Shown here one piece after another: positions 48,201 to 54,556 of a stretch of 64,000 nt of DNA. Below the pieces are notes generated by a model. The model had not been told where the DNA came from and ran no database searches. It saw nothing but the letters and a program-made list of their open reading frames with translations. The translations under genes and the position numbers were made by a program. Origin of the DNA: Blattamonas nauphoetae (Eukaryota > Preaxostyla > Oxymonadida); the NCBI GenBank assembly GCA_033064195.1, contig JARBJD010000006.1, positions 558,001 through 622,000 of the forward strand, given 5' to 3'. Positions within the stretch are counted from its first letter, which is position 1; each line of letters opens with the position of its first letter.

Positions 48201-48417
48201 AAAACTTAGGAATCTTGGATTGAACACAAAACATAGGATTCTACATCTCCCTCTTCATTTCCATTCGCACTCCTCTCCCATCGACAAAGTGTTTGTGGTT
48301 GTCGATGACAAACGCATCGTTACCGAAGGCAACACTAACCTCCCGAACATTAGTCCTTCTCTACGCTTTCTTGATTCTACAATGAGCCCACGGCTCTCTT
48401 TGCTCACTCGTAATTAA
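30298..48417 (+). CDS. Giant, very diverged dynein heavy chain, 6,039 aa
   Basis: One frame of 18,120 bases without introns, 212 bases after the transporter gene. Domain order follows dynein heavy chains: long tail and linker (to about residue 2,000), six AAA modules, and a paired coiled-coil stalk (about 3,580-3,680 and 3,827-3,914) around a microtubule-binding-size gap. AAA1 aligns by its flanks (LRIIPCSSLTW, GSFVLFDKITSL) but its Walker A is GGVCMLCTEET and Walker B LFDK, so the main ATPase site is lost. AAA2 keeps a P-loop, GQPGSGKNT (about 2,416), with VWLVFKVRT where a conserved VWLVFDGPVD is expected. AAA3 (GRPTIILDDF) and AAA4 (FSHSPHSANM) lack P-loops. The C-terminal part keeps the AAA6 pattern GWIIVEGLEKTSPEF. 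Usual length is 4,000-4,700. Nearest known parallel is DNHD1-like dynein. Probably flagellar. Confidence 0.82.
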   Translation: MNSVVQTINDPRTELPVFLPSPTVFPSWVTEFCFKPFQSIPSSISPNQLCYIFQCLTHNIKCVLSLIPTNDSFYLCQDDAPLSPLAKTTLFALLHAIEGQNSLLWQLSSLTTSFLKQSPEHFPSSLTLFTAIIRITLRLQQLNPLSKFVPSLLTFLIYCFVDKTLLHVLTPQTSTHVINEIGLIVQAHSDRYSVLSSDIQKPNTSLISIHYEPEDLFASSRSQLFTQITSAQSLLHPTTLHRVQGVSKCASRLRYNLEQEVTSISSSSPDSNHSWLLPLTSIRTLKLTAELFLTIARTHQFLIRLKFYPFPQHYKHDVVSSLDSLLRSLEKWIETSVLSLLTNLRTSIVSAWLSSIHHTLMSIVAAAFHIFLSPINSHTSFDVLTSLPTLLLSLYVDDSVFHPFFVQAGQLLTDHLSAFAAPLSSAHSLPNNVYTSLLPENICAIVYDREITRRYRCLNDSILPLIFLQNSLKHTFTIRSCVTRDGIQLSSLNDLSNYCSDIAHAMIEETNSALNECLTVTAFIDVSHFTSPIFVRNTQHNTVDVASLIPHSLPLILQTCRDLLISSSSKNDHTLSQLLHLRLLRTSLVSFLGHTQPVIASLNQSEKDLLWPQIQEVYRHINDGLTVYTWTNPNLSKFVESCTTTEKRFDQATSFLHNVKKMYSAELSQKRALVSWEKPSNQISITGFVEHTKKTFEHRRVRMLMIDSKLAQIRAQTKLQSNRPTSLDEVYDTLDTESKSQLIESWEEAVCKLADDISTGGILFEIPMSLQSRISLDGSTQTNIGLIFPEVNLELQQSVKPSDPEQPVPNNQISADDATSIIFTPHSYMDTIVQIYFSFVPLHSSNVAQTAYNNISLAVQTTAAQVGMYKARFNKFSVLWKSNPQTVLTAILGKGHNGTDPIFPQIPIQLVLLSESLQAIISPRDEEPLRTSPSGRAMSTDPIFLKQINQTRSPIQSDSPFSFPIETITDSEFDLSELGLPSPSQPNTPTMQTKQHFPAPNASSKDFKSILSFLVGLMSETSQQSSEERLGCIVVRTDTLKRDLVEIVLSWLNPFEEALQSNLMSSLRQSQKVVRQIKQGFNTNFSKISFEEKLQIVHHFCECCECFDEITEYQEAMKDRIDFSSKTLSLNIDSLRLELGRFNELWETTRQSEWRLYSHQMRQQEESVLKELNAIHALHQTAVRHFLDQLLDGPGVPRKFKNGTALARSQLESIHSRLSQLEAEQTRIERFWGLFKPSKNVDRSSFMNVCDIVSNLTQLWKLIEQAEKHYESGVLSEMWNMFVANPEGRDDRSILLGVETITLPSNFTVVSSFRAKATEDQEFVDFIAQLASHPLSSLDWESIITIFLRHRPNKQIVDVPNTAKRFANGDVVLSEHRRLFSLSAVGDLKQKLKALKRRDEVWAKVKEMLDYYHTFTLPQPRSVFLIIPTSFERDKQFTIQINDVDQNALDMLRSTKTSSFFPRYDARVMNWLLFVGKRDAEMLCSLLKTDNTAMMRSELDVLMFVVNHFVIFCEEIRKISSFLDEAATLEKCGVGVTAGVSLTEMNQALSDSANHVQNMTSFASKSLQEAITSLSAFRLLLSNYRLSETRDSANTKKGNSSTRTTVLVKILRNNCQVISGVSANRLHPSLTRLTFNPSQSSSTLSSVETTHNDTLAITQSTLPFPSPSECLSFPQDLRKAIKEELRALTLVQINAIRRSSFVPWLMNVLHDSITHKPNQIMQIFPLVVEEWFSSAVSLLTNGLASEDASSAFYGFIHLMEDLNTSLTYLMTLQRCGDLTMHSGHAFNSLIGVLGDRLVRNQSGNQQSSGKGPILLDSDYYWLPHNDFIAEDADNESGGHRHHHGLNWALAEAIQKTHEKEAHTLISLFIRLLLSIRRRALTIQSCLLHAQVLQIEIPETVLPVLSSDDVEMVANDLPLRTISQIAITDLTRTINRALHVQFDPETNAFTHPFSEADVSLDQLDPWVHVDHGFDIIPGLSSFPSLPSTTHSTWLESTLRMAYIDANSGVFSIGGVCMLCTEETYDNMHLLLGDFAHSLGENLRIIPCSSLTWHTTIQHALFDAVCEGSFVLFDKITSLAPSTLTLLADWLETIQEFRKKAALSTESTIVFELDRLRKTVSLPLKFSFISTTVMQDTSINHNPLQIRHVLRCLAVENVPAHHFLTPLLFEQGFCFAETLAKTWTEFTDAMLAVILTRLSDFSPQTKVHLSSVGYLSWVAQTAGDYLRLYLIELRNQHFPSDRHPRVDLISQFDLLLHSPSCLCAPHLFTNTDSFDAHSEQAHRAVEMEAMKATVNYFLTEVWLPLAVNSHNHNLYENSDKLGTISLPRISEILTRLVESFFPSAILVDSKEANGDQTPSYLLQKQLETNPMEHDLIPIATQVVDSFRKDNRLSSDTVQLSKALKTTFMLERNSILVLQGQPGSGKNTVLSLAKVIYETKHQITIRILNTNHTDSLANLTEADTDVDIHHRLLYELQHLSETSLIESTGKSLLETWPIHTDPSTISTMFEDVLDESRAHEADPVWLVFKVRTMNLPKQAPVTIYSLFGYHFQKMGEYLLMTGPDESEFLLPRHSRLIIQIEAPITRIPIQLSVSRWTISVSQPSTSVAFRLYESWARSASEMIESDQLYATVATLRSITPTLFSFLQIKAGSVVHSMHGRLKMIGCVQTVTTLMSSLITLHSKFIRTTIDSKVMTLYLAFSVTWGFLGHLCFPRKPKVGFPEWHRNWMKENKEFECNEDTFMTRQALLMKDVAAKESSNRRTSPSFDCNSLIHQLFPDARFFKSGSVFDFVPDPVSKEFVHHADLEPSHSIFGPAHRATTSFGFLQNYMPFLQLVFPTLLLAYAGRPTIILDDFSLKGSSCTKLLSAVVAHTLSEVEEIDTASAYICPHSKHYPLNIHFTPDKFNHTVTAQIRRLIHPFTDSVFVSRCPFAPLVVNVTPSPRDTTNGHPNVPDQEPGSSLNAALSAFVNFSTSQILETSHGNAQMIGRNPTIISIKDRILFDTSSEPTYTTACGVFACHPPSVPELADLFLNVWKVICPSDSVPDSPVADGPPTAESTKPTYIHTFVCETVIPTFLHMFEQIREKEVFVCPTVTSILNGLQTFCQASQKISSSPDILNQMLLWEVERVFCYPQQSMTQFNQVQKLVRHSIHLFTSSLQSYDESRENLGESEVEQDKLDTLFEIRTVQSGVQMNVYSHPTDSIPPFLAQSIAASSTTFSTMLASCSILCLSPDYLKQVLQLSETILTTSEPLIVFSHSPHSANMMIKAVSTKHGLFTRQTQLPYSPRTVKPFLDVLADFIVECGASSLTRDISFLSRMQDRSSLERKIITSYHFTSPIVPTPQESYFSPQPPILINQDTHYRPKEGLFELQFKHASKQYQQYVFLLQYILQNGQAPIHLRLTYDSLFGEERDDFDIDSFDSACLYLFRRMAWELEKKGRKGCSTETVQALIWHAAEHSQILIHTHPSYTIDLVRFLGPLTAFSDWFTVPSLTKEIRESVASSIISPLFNRLPDMWSTQGHSDEPMMLNDNEVLMDSTALFTQRTIETVSELFDRVTLFTHKQGPFRTAFGCSESDPNLGLDFINEPSAGDFVEFVQYFSHFVLLFNRYEEIHTKELVSTLTSVFSFPTKAKLLQGYLSHVQLNSRLHDPREMITDRLTEIETDISSLNTALSELKTIEQSFPLSTSLSVDLIGLEETLERAYASLVTITVSGLDDLRDIHLSSSFLRDIYNMLLELVFLDEKQSSSARHSAHVLQAMWEFDVTTQPLKKMIDLQCRLHSIAPESQLPTYPPIILLVWHWIDDTAQFRIGYENRTQNPHRKRSTIVKSCALRNRQQKIRNLIESLENEKKGLMDFLESPNLSERMEQAVEKISEEMRMIDGLSQLVKDLNDSVTNELSTLTILRRELVTCAMTVAATVTLLHRFLPKPTKQFFLTEYDPLINKQKLPLNQTTDIYNILSRLNHNVFADKSAQSLHSSPREMRNSFRNGSGFGHTQWQPLSIVLEQHGLEGVSCCTQQLPSDLQALLKFAPRRDGDSCITTRQFCYTDQLKHQQNPIITFTPDEQVDFLAFNGPHELATQLFLRILFASGFFFLMYVIFPLTNPQFSDLLHPNPTIPFIARVRAPMIYDRMSVFTGFQQKPSRDMPNLFSIYAITNPQSSPNVISLKSVHALQRIHDMLKSIADQTAPPPPSRAPFGARSQIGMPKMLRKRESKLQLATVKKASEIRLALILTDVGENTMTKEVAEILVQYANSKTQRLSTLFMSKIHIGNDFSSNLFFSLTVPVPSAETSTYPATVTYTLPFSFDLILVASKDDSAQCSGLWFEHTYPIPIVPTESTFKTALYTPTHCVISATTTALAPKNAQNEITTLVKRMASLREAQKTMNNFFSTCLRNINHFVNDRYFPFMALPHSTLHDPVKLSLRPSHHFHPLTNTNSIFDSRSQSTLNQSGPPSEFGMISKHESVRLSTYHSTTQLNTDNYYEMVMSPQKSLSGEVGLDTVSSSHSLGSRHTVTSIDASNLDFLLTGVTAHSTVPFADDQNEILNMEVNEVLPSCSIYSVVLSLSSHIGEELHFESTLKQLRTWLLALMHSEQEWRNTIRHFLQTYEWEESNIWPFIEIASIMSFGYLRIHSMPFGQDSPALWNRQTFESVVSVASAIIQDADDTAWSFTFKRDSRIKRQPSRPPSQILTPRSPHSTPQKSTNTLVPSLPIRVISEIVELIATSFVTLIQQTTSSMSDYYAFLLHTVIQFQIGDRSELSSIEKSILFTPLTVCLHSLEDASNASRQAMSPVPVAPRSALFAELIQLQLPLQAGVLQAAGLMPLNPVSDWLPSHAWKNAFTLAAICPLYRSFILDLHPAVASLFVIIDHIPVTNPKEEDVVYSLLFPVASAGVPRAVHDTITSSFDREAASLIADSLFDAAGHAGMTQTERHLHRQNLLDGIVRSMRQKTKQEQNRTKTDFQTEQTFHGIDFEELMEHDVSAFDSSSPHRSASSPNAHQWKVWMSTEANHLHPMPSRELSTISILQRLLFSDALLLPSTNTLVTVAITKSPLLGNYASLFDRSSLTMGQQSNYKTLRTRPFPYVFVHSEAFQTLLQNSYNMHDRTYTPGKQFFRVVLLFFQNQPYSTSIPMNDVSTTLSVYASKINHRVTRIKCSLFARQVMTEDCETDQVLGQMGGDELWARAWRFAEATLTELWEEHGWIIVEGLEKTSPEFVRSFSMWTETHFLDANDVEGESTSILWIFIPDGTREEESSALNSLSPRVCQSTRMTIRQATTLRTSMLASLTATPSIVPKETRLKVVRYYDPHAQRTSVSYRSMFFLWTAISALQATIASYVDTLLQQNMNLGMVIDTFSIPTMMNLISQPGLVDRPARPETASRRVDAWNLGRLKDSMIKRAYGYLLGTVNASTFMNLANQIIPNDALFSEHSVALVPGLAPPSSHQFVTSIAAVLKQMMSLTMSEREIEQYLTGSSAELEAVREHSERTRAQIAFREVLNLNLDFIPFMKTDSSLVYDLTHNPGNVTLSSHHALAYQRAFAVGSGDVQDVAFRVQLVYHPFVLTRMWKESAMLIQREFPSVVALSKLLVSTFMSESAIPLHMVVLLFDLAFTITQIDRIMTFGSALPIYLTVDKTEAVGADVTASNPLLFTSFTLTVQDELIPQMMWMLGGFSTENLQIWSNFGRGRVPVHFTSPSQSGLAQADSPLRKNNQPRILQWLNQIMSMWKQSHSFANTFEKIRTATMVEDENTKYSSKLNRDVVTMSLSPGLMANPLGFFVGCLTDITQALNQITIEKKRTQLQQEDHHAAHLSAIHRRQLHSPSSPSSRQTVSLSHLPGLTSHTEALAHTVFTSENHQAIFPISQRDVTLHLYPHHLTSLPSSLVSTSNPASHIFSLRFVGITMNSSQLYSFYPNSHTLGSPTTTKQDPSMSNIVLPNPRRGLVCSTEPTSTTLLLPSITQQRATLQGMLPLTPCVVVEGHRKLRNLGLNTKHRILHLPLHFHSHSSPIDKVFVVVDDKRIVTEGNTNLPNISPSLRFLDSTMSPRLSLLTRN

Positions 48418-48800
48418 CCATTTCAGTTTTCCAGAGCACAAATTTGTATATTTTTCGACTATCACTCTGATAGAAACTTTTGGTTCGTATATTTTCTGCT
48501 TGACATTCATTTATTTGAAATTCATTTCCCTTTTCGATTTTTGCGCTGAATTTTGATACAACACGTAAAATAGCCAGTTTTTCAACATTCATTGGCTCGG
48601 AATGCACAATGCGATATAGACTGAATTTATACAATATTGGAAGTGATTCCATAAAAAGGAGACGACACAGAAAGGATAATGACGGTGTATTTGAAGAAGA
48701 AGATAAGGATCGCAGAAAGAAACATGTTTTGTTTCGGGGGAGTCGCGTCCGAAGAATTTAGGGTCTTCAGAAAGATAAAAGCAAGAAAAATCACAGTCGA
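48418..48800. other. Convergent AT-rich 3' spacer
   Basis: Lies between the stops of the dynein-like gene and the cyclin-like gene. No open frame of note, no RNA gene seen. Confidence 0.5.
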
Positions 48801-49292
48801 TTAATTTGCTAGAACATGCGACAGAAACAGAAAGAGATCAGCATTGGGGAACACTTGGTAGTCGAGTTGTTTTAAGAGTGTCATTTCCGATTCACAGATC
48901 ACATGAAGAGGTAATGTGAATATATCACACCAAATCCTGTTCAGAGGTGGGCTGTCGCGCATCAACTTTAGTGTGACAATGAGTGTGCAGACGAGAACTG
49001 TGCCATAATTGTGTTCGTTGAGAAGAGTCTGTTGCTTCTGAGTATTTTCCTCTCGAGATGTCGAAAAGATAAAATTCAACATCAAGCAGAGGGCAAGCAC
49101 AGTTTCACCACGCGTCAACGTGATTTTTCCCTCTAAATGAGAGAAAATTTTGCTCAGGACAAAGAGGAGGTCTTTCTGTGAATGGAAGGCAGATTTGATG
49201 TTATCACAGAGTTGATACAAGGTAGATGCGATAACACAGAGAAATTTCTGCGATCCTGTCGGTGTTAGAGATCGTTGGAGTTTCTTGTCCAT
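48801..49292 (-). CDS. Cyclin-box protein (PHO80/Pcl-like), possibly 3' part
   Basis: A 163-residue frame from ATG 49292. Helical segments with LTRGETVLALCLMLNFIF, then GTVLVCTLIVTLKLMRD, RIWCDIFTLPL and ICESEMTLLKQLDYQVF match the order of cyclin-box helices: the alanine/leucine-rich third helix, the conserved W-x-x-x-F segment and the final E-x-x-x-L-x-x-LDY. It would bind a cyclin-dependent kinase. The adjoining upstream minus-strand frame (49570-49298) is also protein-like and ends HFKNN just before the ATG; it may be the true N-terminal part, joined by a short intron I could not place or broken by a frameshift. The shorter form is given here. Confidence 0.55.
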   Translation of the reverse strand: MDKKLQRSLTPTGSQKFLCVIASTLYQLCDNIKSAFHSQKDLLFVLSKIFSHLEGKITLTRGETVLALCLMLNFIFSTSREENTQKQQTLLNEHNYGTVLVCTLIVTLKLMRDSPPLNRIWCDIFTLPLHVICESEMTLLKQLDYQVFPNADLFLFLSHVLAN

Positions 49293-49906
49293 GAGATTTA
49301 GGGATTGTTCTTGAAATGAGCTAACATCATGAAAAATGAAACAAAAGAATACATTAGGGAAGTATTTTCCTTGAAGGTTGATGGAGAGAATGAAACAAGT
49401 GAAAATTTTCGGAATGTCTGGCTTGAGCGAGGGTCGCCTGAAAATATGAAAAGTGGAATATAGAACCTTGAAATTCCGGTTGAATGCGAGATGGTGTCGA
49501 GAGAATCATCTCTCACGACCAATATAAACACAATGGGGAAGATGGGAAGATATAAATAGATCCGACACATAATTTGAGGTCAGATCATCCACCCTTCCAA
49601 AGATCGATATTTCCCCTTTTGAAGAGGACCGAACGAATATAGTCGCAATATATCTCAGAGAAAATCATACGAGATGTCCACTAAGAGAGAAATTAAAACA
49701 TGAACACTTCAATGCCGATTTTTCCACAGACTTTTCTGGAAACCCGTGTATCTGGAAGGTGAACGTCATCACACCGGAAAAAAGACAAGAAAAGGACATA
49801 AGATTCACGTTTTTGCCGTCAGAATCGATAGTTGGACGCAATTTGTGAATGCAGTTTCCAACTTGTTTGCCGATCTGAGCTGACACTTACCTTGTCATCA
49901 AATTAG
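49293..49906. other. Region between divergent cyclin-like and PUF genes
   Basis: The part up to 49570 may be N-terminal coding sequence of the cyclin-like gene (minus). The rest, to the PUF ATG at 49907, is AT-rich with no clear frame and should hold both promoters. Confidence 0.4.
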
Positions 49907-52900
49907 ATGACTTCTGTTCCTGATGGGTATTTTTTGAACTTTCTTCTCAACTCGTGCGTTTCTTTACTGTCTGGCTGCTCTTTCATAGGAATCACTCTCC
50001 AATGTCGATCCCCTCGGAACATGATGACATTCGAGGCGAAACATCTAATACTCAGATCCACCCGATCACAACAATTGCTTCACCGGATTTAGAAGCACTC
50101 AATCGCCTCGAACATGATATCCAGAGCAATGATCATCACTCACAAAATGGTCTCCTTCTCACATCCTGTTTCGTTTATCTCGTTTTCTTTCAACTTTACG
50201 AATTTGCTTTCCAATTTTCCTCTATTCTTTATCATCTATTTTTTCCTTTTTTGCAAATATAGCATCCTACGCCAGCCAACAACAGGACACCATCACTCGC
50301 CATTCTCCACTTACTATATCCACTCCAAGATCTTGGGATGTGATTCGTCCTTATTTTCCACCCTTGGAAACCGACATCACCTTTGGTCCAATTCAAGAAT
50401 CATCATTGATTGATCCGATCCCACCACTCACGTTCTTGTCTTTGGATCCTAATACCCTCACTTTCAATGACCTCCCAACCAACACAGATGCCATAGGTCC
50501 GGAAAATAAGCCTGGTAAGCCTGTGTCTTCAGTTCCTTCCGTCGATTCTTTTTCTGAGTATCGTCCGCCCATCCACAGCGTGCCGCAACCCTCAGTCCTC
50601 TCCTCTGCGCGAGACTCATCTTCGAGTTTGTCACTCATGCAGTACGCTCATCAATCGCGTCTGTTTCTGCCCTCAGACGAGGAGGAGAAGCGATTCTCCA
50701 GACTGTACCATGATCCGGAGCTAACGCCATCGTCTCTCTCCATAACGCACACCCCGCGGACTCACTCTAATTTTATAGATTTCTCTGATCTCTATGATTC
50801 CGATTTTCGACTTCAGTTCTCAATCAAGCTCAGGATCAGTTCAAAATGAAAGTTTTATGGATTCTCCACCTGTTCTAGCGAAGCAGAAGCAACAAAACCG
50901 CCATGACACTCAACTCTTTGCGATGCTCCAAAATCTAGAAAAGAATGCAAATTCTCTTCTCTATTCACAGGAAGGCATCAATTCTGTCTCAAGACACATC
51001 CGTGTTCTCTCACGGAAAGTGAAAAGTTTCATCGAAGAAATCGATCACCTGACTCCTTCCCAAGCTGAACCATACTCAAAATTTATTGCTATTAACCATT
51101 CACAAGCAGAAAAAGCGCTGGCCGGAACATTCTGGTCAGGCCAGCCCGACAAGAACACTGGAACTATACTTCCGAGTTCCTGTCCGACTCACCCACTAGA
51201 ACAGGTCGAGCTGCTCGGATGGGTTGTTTTAAAGGGTCTGAAACTCGATATTTATCAAATGATCACCAATAAATCAACAAACTACAGTCACGGTCACATG
51301 GGTTCGCGGATGAAGGACGATATTTCACTCTTTCATTTCATATGTATTCTCATTGATTTCCTTGTTTTACCACTTTAAACTCTTCGAAAAATGGTAAAAT
51401 GTGGTTTTTCAAAAGTGAAATCGAAATGATAAAAAGAATGGGTTCATCTCCGTCGTCCACCAAATGTTCCTCACTCTCAATAATATTTCCAGGATCTATT
51501 TCCGACAAGAACTTCATTCATCCTCTTTTTCAGCGACAAGAGGGACAACTGAATTGGGTTGCAAAGATCCTTCTGCATCACGCTTCTTCTGACAAGTTTC
51601 TGATAAAAAATTGTATGACGTCTTTTTTTGTAAAGTTTCTCCCATATTTTTCACCAAAAACTCTCTTTTGGTGAAAGAACTGGGCTTTGTGGAGGTTCGA
51701 TCATGGTAGAAAAGTGTGTTGTGGCTATCCAACCTTGTAGAGTGTTTCATTTATTTCTCCTCTTTATTTGTAGGAACAACAACCGATTTCAGCAACGATC
51801 ATGGCATCCTCCTGTGCTTTTGTGCATCATGTGACTGTCTTTTATGTTTGTCGTTTCATTCTTCGATTCGTCAGGTACGTTTTGAATATGCTCCGATTCG
51901 TGCTTTTATTTCAGAGAATTTGTCTCGCAATCCCTGTGGCCGACTTTCCAGACGTCAGTTTAGGAAGGATCTCTTTCTTCCCTTGAGGACTGCATTTTCA
52001 TCTTTTCTGAATCTTCCAATTTGGAAAAGAGAACTGAAAGAGAAGGACAGACTTGATATGTTAGGAGATGTGATATCATTTCCTTTTTTATTGATGAGTT
52101 TTTTTTCGAGTGTTTTGAGTCGTTCATTTTCAACCACACATCTGTGTTTCATTCATTTCCTTCAAGTATGACACGCTATCTCCTCTCACATACAGAATAA
52201 GTCATACCATTTCATCGAAAGCATTCTCGTTAGTTTTGTCTTATCGTTAACAATTTTCTGGGTTAGATCACGTGCATGATTTCCTGCAAATTCTGGCGAA
52301 TGTCGAATATCTGGGCCGATTTGAAATGAGAAATAAAACAGAAGAAAGGGAAAAGCAAGAACAAATGATGTGAGATTCAACCGCGAACAGATGAGATTTC
52401 GACTGTATATTGCCCAGAAGCTGGTCGATCTCGCGTCACAGACCCAACTTTTCGTCTACACTCACATCATCAAGCTGGAAATTTCCACTCTTTCAATGCA
52501 CCCCTACGGCTCACGCGTCATCCAGAGAATGGTAGAGCGCAGTAGGGGCCATTCCGTGATTATCAAGTTATTTATGAAGGGTCTCTCCCGTGGACAGATG
52601 CTAGCGTTGGTCTGTAACGAATTCAGCAACCATGTGCTGAAGAAATGCTTAGAACACTTTGGAGCAAGCGAATGTGCCGTTATCATCGCCTGCATCAGAA
52701 CCAATTCACTCCAAATCTCGAAGGATCGGTACGGTTGTGTGGTTCTTCAGAGGACGATTGATGTCGCAAGCCAAGCCGACTGCGAAGCCATCCTCAACGC
52801 TCTCCAACCTCACATTGTTGAACTATTGACACACACATCTGGGAACTATGTCGTTCAGCACATTCTGCGGCAGGAATGGGGTGACGATGACCCAAGAAAT

Positions 52901-53254
52901 GGTTTCAAGAAATCTGTCGTGCGCGAAACATCGAGTCGGATCATCGAGCTTGCCACATCGAAAATTGCAAGCAATGTGATTGAGACAATCCTACACGGTT
53001 CGAACCCTGAATTCAAGGACGTCATCCTCCGTGCGATTCTCATGTCGAAATCGGCAACCCGATTGAGTTTGGATGAATTCGGGAATTACGTCATGCGGAT
53101 CGCTCTGATTGAGGGAACAGAAGCACTGCGAGCTCAGTTGGTTCAGGAACTAGTTCCGTCGATGGGTCAACTTCAACACAGCGTGCATGGAAGGAAAGTG
53201 TATCAGAAATTGGCAATCTTGACGACAGGAGAAGGCAAACAGATGAAACTGTAG
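49907..53254 (+). CDS. Pumilio/PUF RNA-binding protein, multi-exon
   Basis: Exons 49907-49926, 49989-50149, 50263-50731 and 50817 to about 51300 join in frame (introns 62, 113 and 85 nt) and encode a polar Ser/Pro-rich N-terminal half. Exon limits between 51300 and 52370 are not resolved; pieces at 51495-51610 and 51905-51960 look coding. The last exon (from about 52383) carries PUF repeats with the core motifs HPYGSRVIQRMVE, EFSNHVLKKCLE, DRYGCVVLQRTID, TSGNYVVQHILR, KIASNVIETIL, EFGNYVMRIAL and HGRKVYQKLA: seven clear repeats of the usual eight, the first probably split upstream. PUF proteins bind UGUA-type sites in 3' UTRs and repress or localise mRNA. The frame stops at TAG 53252-53254, but the same frame remains open to 53962. 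Confidence 0.85.
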
Positions 53255-53260
53255 CAACCA
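53252..53260 (+). promoter_or_regulatory. Candidate stop-codon readthrough signal, TAG CAA CCA
   Basis: The stop and following six bases fit UAG-CAR-YYA exactly, the leaky context established for tobacco mosaic virus replicase and found in some cellular genes. The frame beyond remains open for 235 codons. Translation through this stop is inferred. Confidence 0.5.
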
Positions 53261-53962
53261 CATCGTCCTCAAACGTCACTCAACGACTCGTCAAGCGGTC
53301 TGCACATGACTCAGTCGAGTCCAGCAGAACTCCAAAGATCACATGATTCTCCTCTCCTCCAAATCCCGTCTCGGAGCCGAAGGAACTATACCACAACAAT
53401 CAATCCCGCCCCAATTCGGATGTCACCTCGTCCAGTCATTGAACTGAACCCCGTTCATCGAATCCAGACGAGGGGCAACAAACCCGCTGAACCAAAACCA
53501 AAGTCAAAGGAACGCAGAAGATGGCAGACCAACGGAACGAACACAAGAACTGTAATTGAATGGCCAGGTGTTGCTGCCCCGATTGATCTGGTGCCCCCCT
53601 CCCCAGTTGTCACCGCCCCTCTCCATCAACTCCCGTCGACCCTGTTTACAGCATCGCCTCAATCAAGCTCCCTGCTCCCCGCTTTCGAACCAGACAAGCG
53701 AGGCTCACTCCCAGATTTTCACAGACCTCCAGAATTTCTGACTGGAGCAACTGAAACTCATCCAGTGACCTCCTTCAAGTCCGCTGCCAAAAGCCGAAGC
53801 GTGCATGTGTTTGAGAACACTCGTCAAAATGTCCCTTGCTCTATACACACCCAACAGCTCGGTGAATGGCATGTCCCACAGCAACAACAGCCCATTCGGA
53901 AGGGAAGCAAGCCTGAAACAATAGTGTCACCACAATCACCCCCAAATGACCACTCTTCATAA
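53255..53962 (+). CDS. In-frame extension of the PUF gene beyond UAG, 235 codons
   Basis: This is the same reading frame as the PUF repeats, starting QPHRPQTSLNDSSSG directly after the TAG and ending at TAA 53960-53962. The sequence is rich in Pro, Ser, Gln, Arg and Thr, with a QQQQ run near the end and no predicted fold; it resembles a disordered regulatory tail. An open frame this long is very unlikely by chance (roughly one in 10^5 for random sequence of equal codon use). It may be a readthrough product, a tail cut off by a recent CAG-to-TAG change, or a separate small gene from the internal ATG at 53306. Composition matches the N-terminal part of the PUF protein, favouring one original protein. 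Confidence 0.6.
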   Translation, partial: QPHRPQTSLNDSSSGLHMTQSSPAELQRSHDSPLLQIPSRSRRNYTTTINPAPIRMSPRPVIELNPVHRIQTRGNKPAEPKPKSKERRRWQTNGTNTRTVIEWPGVAAPIDLVPPSPVVTAPLHQLPSTLFTASPQSSSLLPAFEPDKRGSLPDFHRPPEFLTGATETHPVTSFKSAAKSRSVHVFENTRQNVPCSIHTQQLGEWHVPQQQQPIRKGSKPETIVSPQSPPNDHSS

Positions 53963-54523
53963 ACGCTGACGACGGTTCGCCCGAAGTCAGCACTTCTATT
54001 TCTCCGAATCATTTTCGGTTTTGTTGTTGTAGATCTTGGTTTAGACGCGGATTTCAGTCATCTTACTCTTAATGTTTCACTCTTCTCTTTTCTTCATCTT
54101 TTCTCTTTCTACGGTCGCGTTTCTAACTCTCTGAACATTCTTTAAGATCCAATAAAATTGATCTCGGTTTTTAATTTGTCGCACAATCTTTTCATTTTTG
54201 TTATCTTTCCAACTAAACGCGACCACTCTTCATGTCGTCTGTTTCAATTGCGTTGGTCAACAAAGAACACCCAAAAATGAAATGGTTTTCAAGAGAGAAA
54301 ACGTATGATGAGAATAATACAATTGTTTAATGAGATATTTCGGAACAAATGAGGGAGTCTGGATTTCGAGATACAATATTTTGGGTCCGATCAAATCGAA
54401 TTGAATTCGGAACTTCAGTTTCTTTACTGATATCTGAACCAATAGTGTTTTAAAAAAATGAAGAGAGGGAAAAACGGTGGAAGTATTTTAGAAATGTTTG
54501 ATGGATGGTCGAAGATGATGACA

Positions 54524-54556
54524 TGGGTGATTTTGGTGGGTGATTTCCACTACATC
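54524..54556 (+). repeat. Small inverted repeat, left copy
   Basis: The block GGGTGATTTTGG followed by TGATTTCCACT recurs on the opposite strand at about 55383-55415, with one or two differences. It sits outside the larger inverted pair and may mark the edge of a foldback structure. Confidence 0.6.

Noticed and set aside
50732-50816. Apparent frameshift in the N-terminal part of the PUF gene
   Set aside because: An 85-nt GT-AG intron joins the two frames in the right phase, so no lesion is needed.
53252-53254. Reassigned genetic code with UAG read as glutamine, as in Streblomastix
   Set aside because: The 6,039- and 931-residue frames and the intact repeat copies use ordinary CAA/CAG for Gln and contain no internal UAG or UAA, so a general reassignment is not supported; a single leaky or mutated stop is simpler.
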